Source of the DNA: an uncultured Gemmatimonadota bacterium
GTDB lineage: Bacteria > Gemmatimonadota > Gemmatimonadetes > Gemmatimonadales > Gemmatimonadaceae
DNA: 15,004 nt
Direction of reading: 5' to 3'
Assembly (NCBI GenBank): GCA_903894655.1
Contig: CAITQY010000115.1
Coordinates: 1 to 15,004 of the forward strand
Position 1 is the stretch's first letter. Each line of letters opens with the position of its first letter. Positions 1 to 7,609 of the stretch are shown here, piece after piece. The position numbers were made by a program, and so were the translations under genes. Under the pieces are notes generated by a model that saw nothing but the letters and a program-made list of their open reading frames with translations, made no database searches and was not told the DNA's origin.

Positions 1-547
1 ACGCGGCGCCGAGGCCGAAGCCAGCCACCGTCCACCAGCCGAGGCTGCGCCATGAGCGCAGGGGCGACGCCAGGGCCCGCTCCACGCCGAGGAGCGCACA
101 CATCCCGCTCGCGAAGAGCACCGCGTCGGGCGTGGCCAGCACGAGGCCGAGGGTCGCGATCGGGAGCAGCGCCACCAGCATCGCGGCACGCGTCGCGGCG
201 CGGCGCCCGCTCGGGCCACGACCGGCCAGTTGCCAGGCGCATACGACCGCGGCGAGGTGCATGAGCAGCGCGGCCATGGCCGGACCGGCGCGGACGCCCA
301 TGACCGTGTGGCCGAACAGGCGTGTCCCGCCGGCGATCAAGACTGCGATACCGGGGGGATGATCGAAGTAGCCCGCGTGGAGTCGACGCGACCACTCCCA
401 GTAGTACGTCTCGTCGGGCAGCAGCGGGACAAGCGCCGACAGGCCGGCCCGCAACACGGCGGCCACGAGTATCCAGCTCGCAGCCGACATCCACCAGCCG
501 GGACGGGCGATGGGAGGCTTGGTGGCAAGGCTAAAGGGTATCGTCAT
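1..547 (-). CDS. GT-C membrane glycosyltransferase, PMT_2/ArnT-like (partial, N-terminal part only)
   Basis: The reverse strand is open from an ATG at 547-545 to the window edge, giving 182 residues with no stop. The clearest signal is the first-loop motif at about residues 45-66, reading PDETYYWEWSRRLHAGYFDHP and followed by PG. This is the acidic Asp-Glu plus YYWxWSxxL...GYxDHPP signature of ArnT/PMT_2 family (GT39/GT83-like) polyprenyl-phosphate-dependent glycosyltransferases. Hydrophobic stretches flank it at about residues 20-43, 67-85, 90-108 and 120-150, fitting a multi-pass inner-membrane enzyme. Such enzymes transfer a sugar from an undecaprenyl- or dolichyl-phosphate carrier on the periplasmic face. 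The acceptor cannot be told from this fragment. No good Shine-Dalgarno precedes the ATG, so the start is chosen because it leaves a short N-terminus before the first membrane segment. The C-terminal two thirds lie outside the window. Confidence 0.82.
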   Translation of the reverse strand, partial: MTIPFSLATKPPIARPGWWMSAASWILVAAVLRAGLSALVPLLPDETYYWEWSRRLHAGYFDHPPGIAVLIAGGTRLFGHTVMGVRAGPAMAALLMHLAAVVCAWQLAGRGPSGRRAATRAAMLVALLPIATLGLVLATPDAVLFASGMCALLGVERALASPLRSWRSLGWWTVAGFGLGAA

Positions 548-755
548 GGGCGCAGGGTAAGTTGCATCCGTGGCCAATCGTCTCGCTACCGAGCTGCCGC
601 GATGCCGGCGACCAACGCGGCCACACTCTTGCAACAGCGCTCGACGCTGCTTGCCGCGACGAGAGCGATCGGTCAGCTTGTCCACAGGGCGGGACGGTGC
701 CAGCGCTGTGACGGTTACGGCGGGCCCCTGCCATGCGTCCTAGATGGACGTCGCG

Positions 756-777
756 ATCCGGGAGGCCCTTTCCGGAT
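756..777 (+). promoter_or_regulatory. Leader hairpin upstream of the BIG_2 lipoprotein gene
   Basis: Positions 756-764 can pair with 769-777 around a 4-base loop: six Watson-Crick pairs (ATCCGG/CCGGAT), then one A-T and two G-U pairs. The left arm contains a GGGAGG purine tract that could act as a ribosome binding site for an alternative ATG at 776. The pairing is visible in the sequence. A regulatory role is inference, and no run of T follows, so it is not an obvious terminator. The rest of the 264-bp gap (548-811) between the two divergent genes shows no gene. Confidence 0.25.
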
Positions 778-811
778 GGCTCATTCACTTCTGTTGACAG
801 GACGGACCTGC

Positions 812-2548
812 ATGCGGGTCTCTGCCCCCATTGCGAACATGCGCGCGACGCTCAAGGCGACGCGACGCGCAACGACGACCATGCTTGCCCTGATCGGGCT
901 GGCCGGTTGTCTCGACCTCAAGGTCATCGCGGACGCGTGCACGATCTCGGTCGCGCCAGCCACGCTGACGCTGCCGGTGAACGGCGCGTCGTCGATCGTC
1001 GGCACCGCGTTCGATTGCAAAGGCAATTCGATTCGCAACAAAAAGATTTCGTATTCCTCGAGCAATTCCGCGGTCGCCACGGTGACCACGGAGGGCAACG
1101 TGATCGCGGTCAGCGTTGGCAGTGCCTCGGTCTCGGTCGTTGCCGACGGCAAGAGCGCGTCAGTGCCCGTGACCGTGACGCCGGAGGTCGCCGCCACGGT
1201 GATCATCAACCCGTCCGTGCTCACGCTGCGCCGCACCAACACACGGGACCTCGTGGCCACGGCGCGCAACAGCCAGAACATCATCATTGCCAACAGCCTG
1301 TTCCGGTGGAGCAGCAGCAACTCGTCGATCCTGTCGGTCGATCAGGGCGGCAAGGTGACGGCGCTTGCACCGGGCAATGTCGTCGTGACGGCCACGTCCG
1401 ACCAAACGGTGGGCAGTGCCAGCATCATCGTGACGGATATCCCGATCGGCAGCTGCGCGCTGAGCCCGGCCTCGTCAAAGGTCACGGTGTCGCAGAGCGT
1501 GCAGCCCACGCTCGTGGTCCGTGATACCGCCAACAACGTGATCCCGTCGCAAGGACGGCCGATCGTGTGGACGAGCAGCAATGAAATCGTAGCCACGGTG
1601 TCCAACACCGGACTGGCCACCACCCGCAAGGCGGGGACAACCACGATCACCGCGTCGCCGGCCGAAAACGCTCAGGTCACCTGCAGTACCGGTATCGAGG
1701 CTGTTGATCCGCGCATCGTACAGACGGTCATTCAGCAGCGTACCGGATCGTTGCGACTGGGAATCCCTCGCGGATTCTCGGCGGTCCTGCTCGATTCGAC
1801 GAGCGCGCAGGTGCCGGCCGGTCGCATCATCACCTGGAGCACGAGTACGCCGACGGTGATCAGTATTACGCAGGCTGGGATCGTGACCGGGCTGACGCTC
1901 GGGACGGCACGGGTGATCGCGCGGGCCGAAGCTGTGGCCGACACGGTCACGCTGTCCGTGACAAATATCCCGGTCGGCACGGTCGTGGTGGCCCCGCTGC
2001 AGATTTCGCTGCTAGAGGGTCAAACGCGCCAACTCAGTGTTGTGGTGACCGATTCTACCGGGCGCGAGATCACCGACCGTCCGGTCGAGTGGATTTCGAA
2101 CGACCCGTCGAAGGCAACCGTGAGCGCGACGGGACTGGTTTCCGCGATAGCTGCTGGCAACGTGGCCATCGCCGCCACCTCCGAAGGTCGGGGGGCCCAG
2201 ACGGCGGTGATCATTCAGCAAACGCCGGTCGACACGATCGTCGCGAACCTCACGAATTCGGCGTTCACGGTCACCCGTGGCGTGACGAGCGCGTTCGCCA
2301 TCACCTTGCAGGACAGTCGCGGAAACACCCTGCGCAACCGCAACGTCGTGGTGAGCAGCGATACGCCGGGCGTTTCACAGGGTGCCGCGAACGCGCAGTC
2401 CACCCTCGTGAGCGTGAGTGGTATCACGCTGGGCGAAACCACGCTCACGTTGCAGGTGGTGAACGCCAACAATCAGAACGAAGGTAAAGCGACGCGGGTA
2501 AAGGTCACCGTTATCGCGCCGGTTGCACCGGCGGTGCGCGCTCCGTAG
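812..2548 (+). CDS. Cell-surface lipoprotein with about six BIG_2 (bacterial Ig-like) repeats
   Basis: The protein is 578 residues from the ATG at 812. A basic N-region (RATLKATRRA) and hydrophobic MLALIGL lead to a perfect lipobox L30-A31-G32-C33, so it should be lipidated at Cys33. The rest is tandem Ig-like units of about 80 residues, at roughly 43-123, 127-209, 213-298, 302-386, 388-469 and 472-567. Each has the BIG_2 pattern: a hydrophobic strand, 'xxWxSSNxxVATV', then 'GxVTAxxxGxxxITA'. The last unit is the most degenerate. BIG_2 domains are common in adhesins and surface structural proteins; the ligand is unknown. The frame stays open far upstream, but that part is antisense to the glycosyltransferase and is not real. 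ATG 812 has AGGA 9 bases upstream. ATG 776 has GGGAGG but a long N-region, and ATG 839 gives the most typical signal length without a ribosome site. The short Ala/Pro-rich tail has no anchor. Confidence 0.85.
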   Translation: MRVSAPIANMRATLKATRRATTTMLALIGLAGCLDLKVIADACTISVAPATLTLPVNGASSIVGTAFDCKGNSIRNKKISYSSSNSAVATVTTEGNVIAVSVGSASVSVVADGKSASVPVTVTPEVAATVIINPSVLTLRRTNTRDLVATARNSQNIIIANSLFRWSSSNSSILSVDQGGKVTALAPGNVVVTATSDQTVGSASIIVTDIPIGSCALSPASSKVTVSQSVQPTLVVRDTANNVIPSQGRPIVWTSSNEIVATVSNTGLATTRKAGTTTITASPAENAQVTCSTGIEAVDPRIVQTVIQQRTGSLRLGIPRGFSAVLLDSTSAQVPAGRIITWSTSTPTVISITQAGIVTGLTLGTARVIARAEAVADTVTLSVTNIPVGTVVVAPLQISLLEGQTRQLSVVVTDSTGREITDRPVEWISNDPSKATVSATGLVSAIAAGNVAIAATSEGRGAQTAVIIQQTPVDTIVANLTNSAFTVTRGVTSAFAITLQDSRGNTLRNRNVVVSSDTPGVSQGAANAQSTLVSVSGITLGETTLTLQVVNANNQNEGKATRVKVTVIAPVAPAVRAP

Positions 2549-2590
2549 CGCGCCCCCTGACGCGGCCACCGGCCCGCGGTCTAGCTTTCG

Positions 2591-2623
2591 CGGCGGGGCG
2601 CTTCGTGCTGAAGCGCCCCGCCG
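2591..2623 (+). terminator. Rho-independent terminator after the BIG_2 lipoprotein gene
   Basis: A perfect 14-bp GC-rich stem (2591-2604 with 2610-2623, left arm CGGCGGGGCGCTTC) closes a 5-base loop. It is followed by the T-rich stretch TTCGTTTCTGTTT. It lies 42 bases after the lipoprotein stop and ends 28 bases before the acyl-CoA dehydrogenase ATG, so it should separate the two transcripts. The dehydrogenase promoter would then have to lie very close to, or inside, this hairpin region. Confidence 0.85.
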
Positions 2624-2651
2624 TTCGTTTCTGTTTCCGGAGTGTCGGTTC

Positions 2652-4532
2652 ATGAGCGCGTCCCCGTCGTCGGCGAGCACGGCCAAACCGTCGTTTCTGC
2701 GTGATCTCTTTCAGGGCGAGATCACCGAAGCGCTGCTCTTTCCGTATCCCGCCACGCTCGACGTGCGGCGCCCCGAGGAAGCCGCCACGGTGCATCGGCT
2801 CATCGCCGCGCTCAACGAGATGGTAGCGTCGGGGCTGATCGATCCGCGGCAGATGGATGAGAACGAGACGCTCGGCGAACCCGTCATCAAGGCGTTCGCC
2901 GACGCCGGCCTGCTCGGACTGACCACCCCGAAGGAGTACGGCGGCCTCGGACTCTCGGCCAGCGCCTACGCCCGAGTCTTCGGCGCGGTAGCCTCGATCG
3001 ATGCGTCGCTCGGTGTGCTCGTTGGCGTGCACTGCGGACTCGGCGGCAAGGCGCTGGTGCTCTTCGGCAACGACGTACAGAAGGCGCGCTATCTGCCAGC
3101 GCTGGCGCGCGGAGACATGCTCGCCGCATACGCGCTCACCGAGCCGGAAACAGGATCGGATGCGCAGCACATCGTGACGACGGCACGCCGCAGTGACGAC
3201 GACACCGGCTGGGTGCTGAATGGCCGCAAGCACTGGATCGGCAACGGGCAGCGCGCCGGCATGATCGCGACCTTTGCGCAGACGCCGATCGTACGCAACG
3301 GCGAGACGATCATGCGTCCCACGGCGTTCATCGTGCGTCCCGACATGCCGGGGTTTCGCATCGACGGCACGATTCAGAAGCTCGGGATCCGCGCATCCAC
3401 GCAAGCGGAGCTGGTGTTCGACGAGCTGTTCGTGCCTGACGATCACGTGCTCGGCGAGGTGGGCAAGGGCTTCCGCGTGGCGGTACACGCGCTCAACGCC
3501 GGCCGCCTCTCACTGGCGTCGGGGTGCGCGTCGGGATGTAAGCGATTGCTCGCCGAGTTCACGCGGTACGCCGAAGCGCGCACGCAGTTCGGCGGACCGC
3601 TCGCGTCCTTCGAGATCACGCAGCGCAAGATGGCCACCATCGCGGCCGACACATATGCCGTGGATGCGATGGTGGGCGCATTGGCGGCCGCGCTCGACGA
3701 AGACAGCGTCGATGCGTCACTCGAAGCCGCGTGCGCCAAGGTATTCGCCAGCGAACTCGTCTGGCGCACCGCCGACGAACTCGTGCAACTCGCCGGCGGC
3801 CGTGGCTTCGTGAAGCCGTGGCCGTACGAGCGCTATCTGCGTGACGCGCGCATCAATCGAATTTTTGAAGGCGCCAACGAGGTGCTGAGGCTGTTCATCG
3901 GGCTCAATGGCATTCAAGGACCGGCCGAGTCGCTGAAAGAGCTGGCGGGCGCGTTGAAAAATCCGATTCAGAACTGGGTGCTGGTGTCGAGCTACGCCGC
4001 GGATCGCGTGGCGTCAGCGCTGGGCAAGAAGGATCGTTTCGACATCACGTTCCACCCGTTGTTGCGCACGCACGCCATGTTCGTAGAGAAACATGTCGCC
4101 GCGCTGGCCGCCGCGACGCAGCGCATGGTCGTCACGCACCGGCAGGAGATTCTGCACCGTCAGCTGGTGGTGGAGCGCCTCGCCAACATGGCGATCGAAC
4201 TGTATGCGCGGACCACGACGATCGCCCGCACGCAGCGCCTGATCGACGAACACGGCGCCGAGGCGTGTGCGCGCGAGATCGCGCTGACCGATCTGTTCTG
4301 CATCGAGTCGGGCCGTCGCTTCCGCGCCATCCGCCTAGAGCTCGACGGCGACGCAGGGGAGTCGATCGACGATCTGCGTCGTGATATCGCCGAGCGCATT
4401 CGCAACGAACACGGCTATGGATCGAGCGACGCGCTGATGGATGTGGCCGTGCCCCCTCTGCCGGCGTGGAGTCTCACCAAGGCCGAGCAGGAACGTGCCG
4501 TTACGCGTCGTTCTTCAGCAGACCCAGCTTAA
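2652..4532 (+). CDS. Acyl-CoA dehydrogenase, very-long-chain (VLCAD/ACAD9)-like
   Basis: The 626-residue flavoprotein would oxidise acyl-CoA to trans-2-enoyl-CoA with FAD in fatty-acid beta-oxidation, passing electrons to ETF. It has the N-terminal helical domain (about 40-150), the signature ALTEPETGSDA at 161-171 (the usual GxGSD is TGSD here), the beta domain to about 275, and the C-terminal helical domain. The motif RINRIFEGANEVLRLF at 400-415 puts the expected catalytic glutamate at E406, where VLCAD has it. An extra region of about 200 residues follows, containing ALKNP and an LVVERLANMAIELYA segment. It matches the VLCAD/ACAD9 C-terminal extension, which short- and medium-chain enzymes of about 380 residues lack. 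The start has GGAG (2639-2642) 9 bases upstream and lies just past a terminator. Its 3' end overlaps the convergent response regulator by 32 bases. Substrate chain length is inferred from architecture only. Confidence 0.92.
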   Translation: MSASPSSASTAKPSFLRDLFQGEITEALLFPYPATLDVRRPEEAATVHRLIAALNEMVASGLIDPRQMDENETLGEPVIKAFADAGLLGLTTPKEYGGLGLSASAYARVFGAVASIDASLGVLVGVHCGLGGKALVLFGNDVQKARYLPALARGDMLAAYALTEPETGSDAQHIVTTARRSDDDTGWVLNGRKHWIGNGQRAGMIATFAQTPIVRNGETIMRPTAFIVRPDMPGFRIDGTIQKLGIRASTQAELVFDELFVPDDHVLGEVGKGFRVAVHALNAGRLSLASGCASGCKRLLAEFTRYAEARTQFGGPLASFEITQRKMATIAADTYAVDAMVGALAAALDEDSVDASLEAACAKVFASELVWRTADELVQLAGGRGFVKPWPYERYLRDARINRIFEGANEVLRLFIGLNGIQGPAESLKELAGALKNPIQNWVLVSSYAADRVASALGKKDRFDITFHPLLRTHAMFVEKHVAALAAATQRMVVTHRQEILHRQLVVERLANMAIELYARTTTIARTQRLIDEHGAEACAREIALTDLFCIESGRRFRAIRLELDGDAGESIDDLRRDIAERIRNEHGYGSSDALMDVAVPPLPAWSLTKAEQERAVTRRSSADPA

Positions 4533-5196
4533 GGGCGAATTTCACGTAGTCGGGGCGATGCGAAAGGCCGAGCTTCTCGCCGATGCGCTGCTTGTACGTG
4601 TCGACCGTTTTCGGCGAGATGGTGAGCTGCTCGCCGATCTCAGGCGCGGTAAAGCCCTCGGCGACCAGCTTGAGCACGGCCTGCTCACGGTCGGTGAGCT
4701 TCTCGAAGCGGGCGCGCTCCTCGGCGTTGCCGTCGCGTCGGGCCAACCCGCGGGCGAGCGCACGAGCGGCGGTGGGCTGCACGTAGACGTCGCCGGCGGC
4801 AACGGTGCGCACCGCATCGACCAGTTCGCGATCAGCCACCGACTTGAGCAGGTATCCGCCCGCGCCGGCTTCGAGTAACGCGACGAGATGTTCGTCTTCG
4901 GTGTGCATGGTGAGCACCAGCACCCGGCGCGTGATCGGCTCACCTGGCGTCGGTGTGCGCAGCGCGTTCGCCTTCTGCAACTCGCGCGTGGCGGTGAGCC
5001 CATCCATGTCCGGCATGGAGAGATCCATCACGATCACGTGCGGATCGAGGCGTTCGGCGAGGGCGAGCGCATCTTTGCCAGTGCCGCCTTCGCCAACGAC
5101 CGTAATGTCCTTCGCGGTCGACAGTACGGCTTTGAGTCCAGCACGAACAATCTGGTGGTCATCCACCAGCACGACGCGAATCAGGTCAGGGCGCAT
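4501..5196 (-). CDS. NarL/FixJ-family two-component response regulator
   Basis: The 231-residue protein has an N-terminal receiver domain (about 5-125) with acidic pair D12-D13, phospho-acceptor D58 in MDLSMPDMDG, switch residue T96 and conserved K118. A C-terminal LuxR-type helix-turn-helix (about 166-212) reads LTDREQAVLKLVAEG, then EIGEQLTISPKTVDTYKQRI. It should be a phosphorylation-controlled DNA-binding regulator. An extra Pro/Thr-rich stretch of about 12 residues (ALRTPTPGEPIT, 78-89) sits between the third helix and the fourth strand, longer than usual. No histidine kinase is in the window, so its partner and regulon are unknown. It follows the fumarylacetoacetase gene by 48 bases on the same strand and may be the last gene of that transcript. 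Its 3' end overlaps the dehydrogenase gene. No clear ribosome site precedes the ATG. Confidence 0.93.
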   Translation of the reverse strand: MRPDLIRVVLVDDHQIVRAGLKAVLSTAKDITVVGEGGTGKDALALAERLDPHVIVMDLSMPDMDGLTATRELQKANALRTPTPGEPITRRVLVLTMHTEDEHLVALLEAGAGGYLLKSVADRELVDAVRTVAAGDVYVQPTAARALARGLARRDGNAEERARFEKLTDREQAVLKLVAEGFTAPEIGEQLTISPKTVDTYKQRIGEKLGLSHRPDYVKFALKLGLLKNDA

Positions 5197-5244
5197 CGGT
5201 AAATCTGGGACGTACCGGGCAACAATGCGAGAGCGACTCGCCGC

Positions 5245-6579
5245 CTACGAGATGCCGTGCGCGGGCAGAATCGTGCCCACGCAGCGCCCGAAGCCGATGC
5301 GCGCAGCGCCCTCGCGCTCGGCGAAGGCGGTGATCTCCAGTTCGTCGCCGTCGTCGAGGAACCGGCGCGTCTCCCCATTGGGAAGCGTGAGCGGCTCCGC
5401 GCCGCGCCACGTGAGCTCCAGCAGACAGCCGCGGCTCTCTTTCGCAGGTCCGGAGATCGTCCCGCTGCCGAGCAGATCGCCGGGGCGGAGATTGCAGCCG
5501 CTGCTGGCGTGATGCACCAGCAGCTGCGCCATCGACCAGTACAGATCGGTGGCCTGCCCCTGCGTGAGCCGGACCGCCGGCTCACCGGCCTCGCGCATTT
5601 TCGTCGTCCGCAGCCACGTTTCCACCGTGATCCCGAAGCCGCCACGGGCCCGGTCATCCTCGCTGGTGAGGTACGGCAGCGGCTCCGGATCGCCCTCGGC
5701 CCGTGGCGCCAAGGGCATGCGGAACGGCTCCAGCGCCTCGAGGGTGACCACCCACGGGCTGATCGTGCTCGCGAAATTCTTGGCGAGGAACGGCCCCAGC
5801 GGCTGGTACTCCCACGCCTGGATGTCGCGGGCTGACCAATCATTCAGCAGACACAGACCGAACAGGTGCTCGTTGGCCTGCTCGATCGCGATCGATTCGC
5901 CGAGTACGTTTCCCATGCTCACGAACGCCGCGAGCTCGAGCTCGTAGTCCAGCAGTCGCGAGGGGCCGACCGATGGGACCTCGTCGTTCGGACCTTTTCG
6001 CTGTCCCATGGGACGGCGCACGGGCGTGCCGGACACGACAATGCTGGACGCGCGGCCATGATAGCCGATCGGCACCCACTTGTAGTTGGGCAGCAGCGGC
6101 TGGTCGGGGCGAAACATCGACCCGACGTTGGTGGCGTGATGCACCGACGCATAGAAGTCGGTGTAATCGCCGATCTGCGCCGGCAGAAACAGCTCAGCGT
6201 CGGTTTGCAGCACCAGCGCATGCTCGGCGATCTGCTTGCGATGCACGGGCGCCGTATCGGCGAGAAGCGCCGAGAGCGCGTTGCGGAGCGCCCGCCGGGC
6301 GGGTGCGCCACGCGACATCAGCTCGTTGAGGGTCGGCATGGCGCAGGCCGTCGCCGCCTGGCGCGCCTCGCTGTCGTCGTCGAAGAGTCCGGCGGCGAGA
6401 CAGGCGGCCACATCCAGGATGGCAGCGCCGATGGCCACGCCGACACGCGGCGCCTCACGGGTACCCGCCCGACGAAAAATGCCGAAGGGCAAATTCTGAA
6501 TCGGGAAATCCGCGCCGCGCAGGTTGGCGGTCTGTACCCACGAGCGAAGCGCGGGGTCGTTGGTTGGATCGATCGACAT
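5245..6579 (-). CDS. fahA: Fumarylacetoacetase (EC 3.7.1.2)
   Basis: This 444-residue enzyme hydrolyses 4-fumarylacetoacetate to fumarate and acetoacetate, the last step of tyrosine/homogentisate breakdown. The N-terminal domain (about 1-125) precedes the catalytic FAH domain. The segment DYTDFYASVHHATNVG (138-153) holds the metal ligand D141 and catalytic histidine H148, matching mouse FAH D126 and H133. E213 and E215 in YELELAAF match E199/E201. D247, R251 and K267 match D233, R237 and K253 with the same spacing. The active site therefore looks complete, and length is close to the roughly 420 residues of animal FAH. Neither homogentisate dioxygenase nor maleylacetoacetate isomerase is in the window, so the upstream pathway must be encoded elsewhere. 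It lies 65 bases after an uncharacterised gene and 48 before the response regulator, so co-transcription is possible. No terminator is visible in the 65-base gap. Confidence 0.95.
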   Translation of the reverse strand: MSIDPTNDPALRSWVQTANLRGADFPIQNLPFGIFRRAGTREAPRVGVAIGAAILDVAACLAAGLFDDDSEARQAATACAMPTLNELMSRGAPARRALRNALSALLADTAPVHRKQIAEHALVLQTDAELFLPAQIGDYTDFYASVHHATNVGSMFRPDQPLLPNYKWVPIGYHGRASSIVVSGTPVRRPMGQRKGPNDEVPSVGPSRLLDYELELAAFVSMGNVLGESIAIEQANEHLFGLCLLNDWSARDIQAWEYQPLGPFLAKNFASTISPWVVTLEALEPFRMPLAPRAEGDPEPLPYLTSEDDRARGGFGITVETWLRTTKMREAGEPAVRLTQGQATDLYWSMAQLLVHHASSGCNLRPGDLLGSGTISGPAKESRGCLLELTWRGAEPLTLPNGETRRFLDDGDELEITAFAEREGAARIGFGRCVGTILPAHGIS

Positions 6580-6644
6580 GCGGTGATTCTAGCGCGTCGG
6601 CCCGCGCGGCGCTGCCGGCAGATCCCGAGCGGAGTCGTGGCAGA

Positions 6645-7586
6645 TCAGAGCCAGCCCAGCGCGCGCGATTCGTCCACCGGCTCGGTAAATGAGCAGGACC
6701 CGAAGCTCACCAACCCATGCCCTCGCATGTACTGCAGCGCGTCGCGGGTGAAGGTGAGCGTGCGCTCGGGGCCGTGCCATGCCACGTGCAGATCGCTGAA
6801 CTCGATGCGTCCGGCGTCAGCTTCTTCGAGCAGGGCGATGGCCTCGGCCTCGCTACCGCCGGTGTCGAGGTGCGCGACCGCGAGTGCCACATTGAGGAAG
6901 CCGTACATGCGGCCGGTGGCCGCATCGGGCTCATAGGTGAGTCGATAGGAGCCACGCAGCGGGTGATGCAGACCGGCCGTGGCCTTCGCCGTGACACCGT
7001 GGGCGATGCACGCGGTGAAGAAGCGCACGACCGTCTCGGGCGATGGCATCATGTCGGCGGTCGTGCCGCCCATGCGCACCTTCGCGTAACGTCCGACACG
7101 GGCGATGGCGGCTATGGCGGCGTCGATGTCGCCCTCGAGCGATATCTCGATGAACGTGTGCAGGTCGCGGGGCGTCGCCTTGGCGATGCGTTCGATGTCA
7201 CCGACCGACGCGGCCTTGATCTCATACGCGTCGACTTTGGCACCACATTCTTCGAAGCAGACGCGGTGCCGCTCGTTGAACGCGGCGATCTCTGCGAGAT
7301 CACTGGCGAGATCGGGGCTGGCGGTCGCGGAGAGGCGCCACGGGATCGCCCCCGCATCACGGGGCAGGAGCGGATCGGCCGTGGCGGAGAAGAGCGCGAG
7401 CGACTGCGCCGGACAGATGAATTTGCCGAGGATCCAGCCGGAGCCAGCGGCGCGGTAGTGCGCGTAGTTGCGCACCGCGTTGGGCATAGCGAGCGCCGCC
7501 GGCGCAAAGAGTCCGGCGTAATCGACCAGGCCCTCGAGTAGAATGCGGGAAGCGGGCTCAGTGAGCGGGGGGAGGCGAACAGGCAT
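6645..7586 (-). CDS. Conserved protein of unknown function, possibly an alpha/beta-barrel
   Basis: I do not recognise a named family for this 313-residue soluble protein. Visible blocks that look conserved are VDYAGLFAPA (21-30), YAHYRAAGSGWILGKFICPA (41-60), a strand-like TFIEISLEGD (144-153), YAKVRMGGTTAD (167-178), TAKATAGLHHPLRGSYR (199-215), YGFLNVALA (228-236) and the C-terminal FGSCSFTEP (295-303). Alternating helices and short strands carrying K169, R171, K201, H207, H208 and R211 at strand ends suggest a TIM-barrel-like enzyme, possibly aldolase- or phosphoribosyl-enzyme-like, but this is inference. No signal peptide or membrane segment is seen. The ATG at 7586-7584 is chosen over a longer frame reaching 7817 because that extension runs antisense-in-frame through nadC, and because AAGG lies close upstream. 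It begins 23 bases after nadC and is 65 bases before fahA. A role in NAD synthesis or aromatic catabolism is only suggested by position. Confidence 0.85.
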   Translation of the reverse strand: MPVRLPPLTEPASRILLEGLVDYAGLFAPAALAMPNAVRNYAHYRAAGSGWILGKFICPAQSLALFSATADPLLPRDAGAIPWRLSATASPDLASDLAEIAAFNERHRVCFEECGAKVDAYEIKAASVGDIERIAKATPRDLHTFIEISLEGDIDAAIAAIARVGRYAKVRMGGTTADMMPSPETVVRFFTACIAHGVTAKATAGLHHPLRGSYRLTYEPDAATGRMYGFLNVALAVAHLDTGGSEAEAIALLEEADAGRIEFSDLHVAWHGPERTLTFTRDALQYMRGHGLVSFGSCSFTEPVDESRALGWL

Positions 7587-7609
7587 GGGGGAGCCCTTCA
7601 GGAGAGACC

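Noticed and set aside
794..799. TTGACA matching a sigma-70 -35 box
   Set aside because: No -10-like hexamer lies 16-18 bases downstream, and the position is inside the likely leader of the lipoprotein gene.
230..811. In-frame extension of the BIG_2 lipoprotein gene far upstream
   Set aside because: It runs antisense to the glycosyltransferase, is Arg/Gly-rich with no domain, and would place the lipobox deep inside the protein.
6580..6644. Possible terminator between the uncharacterised gene and fahA
   Set aside because: The GC-rich bases can form only short, imperfect pairings with no following T-run.
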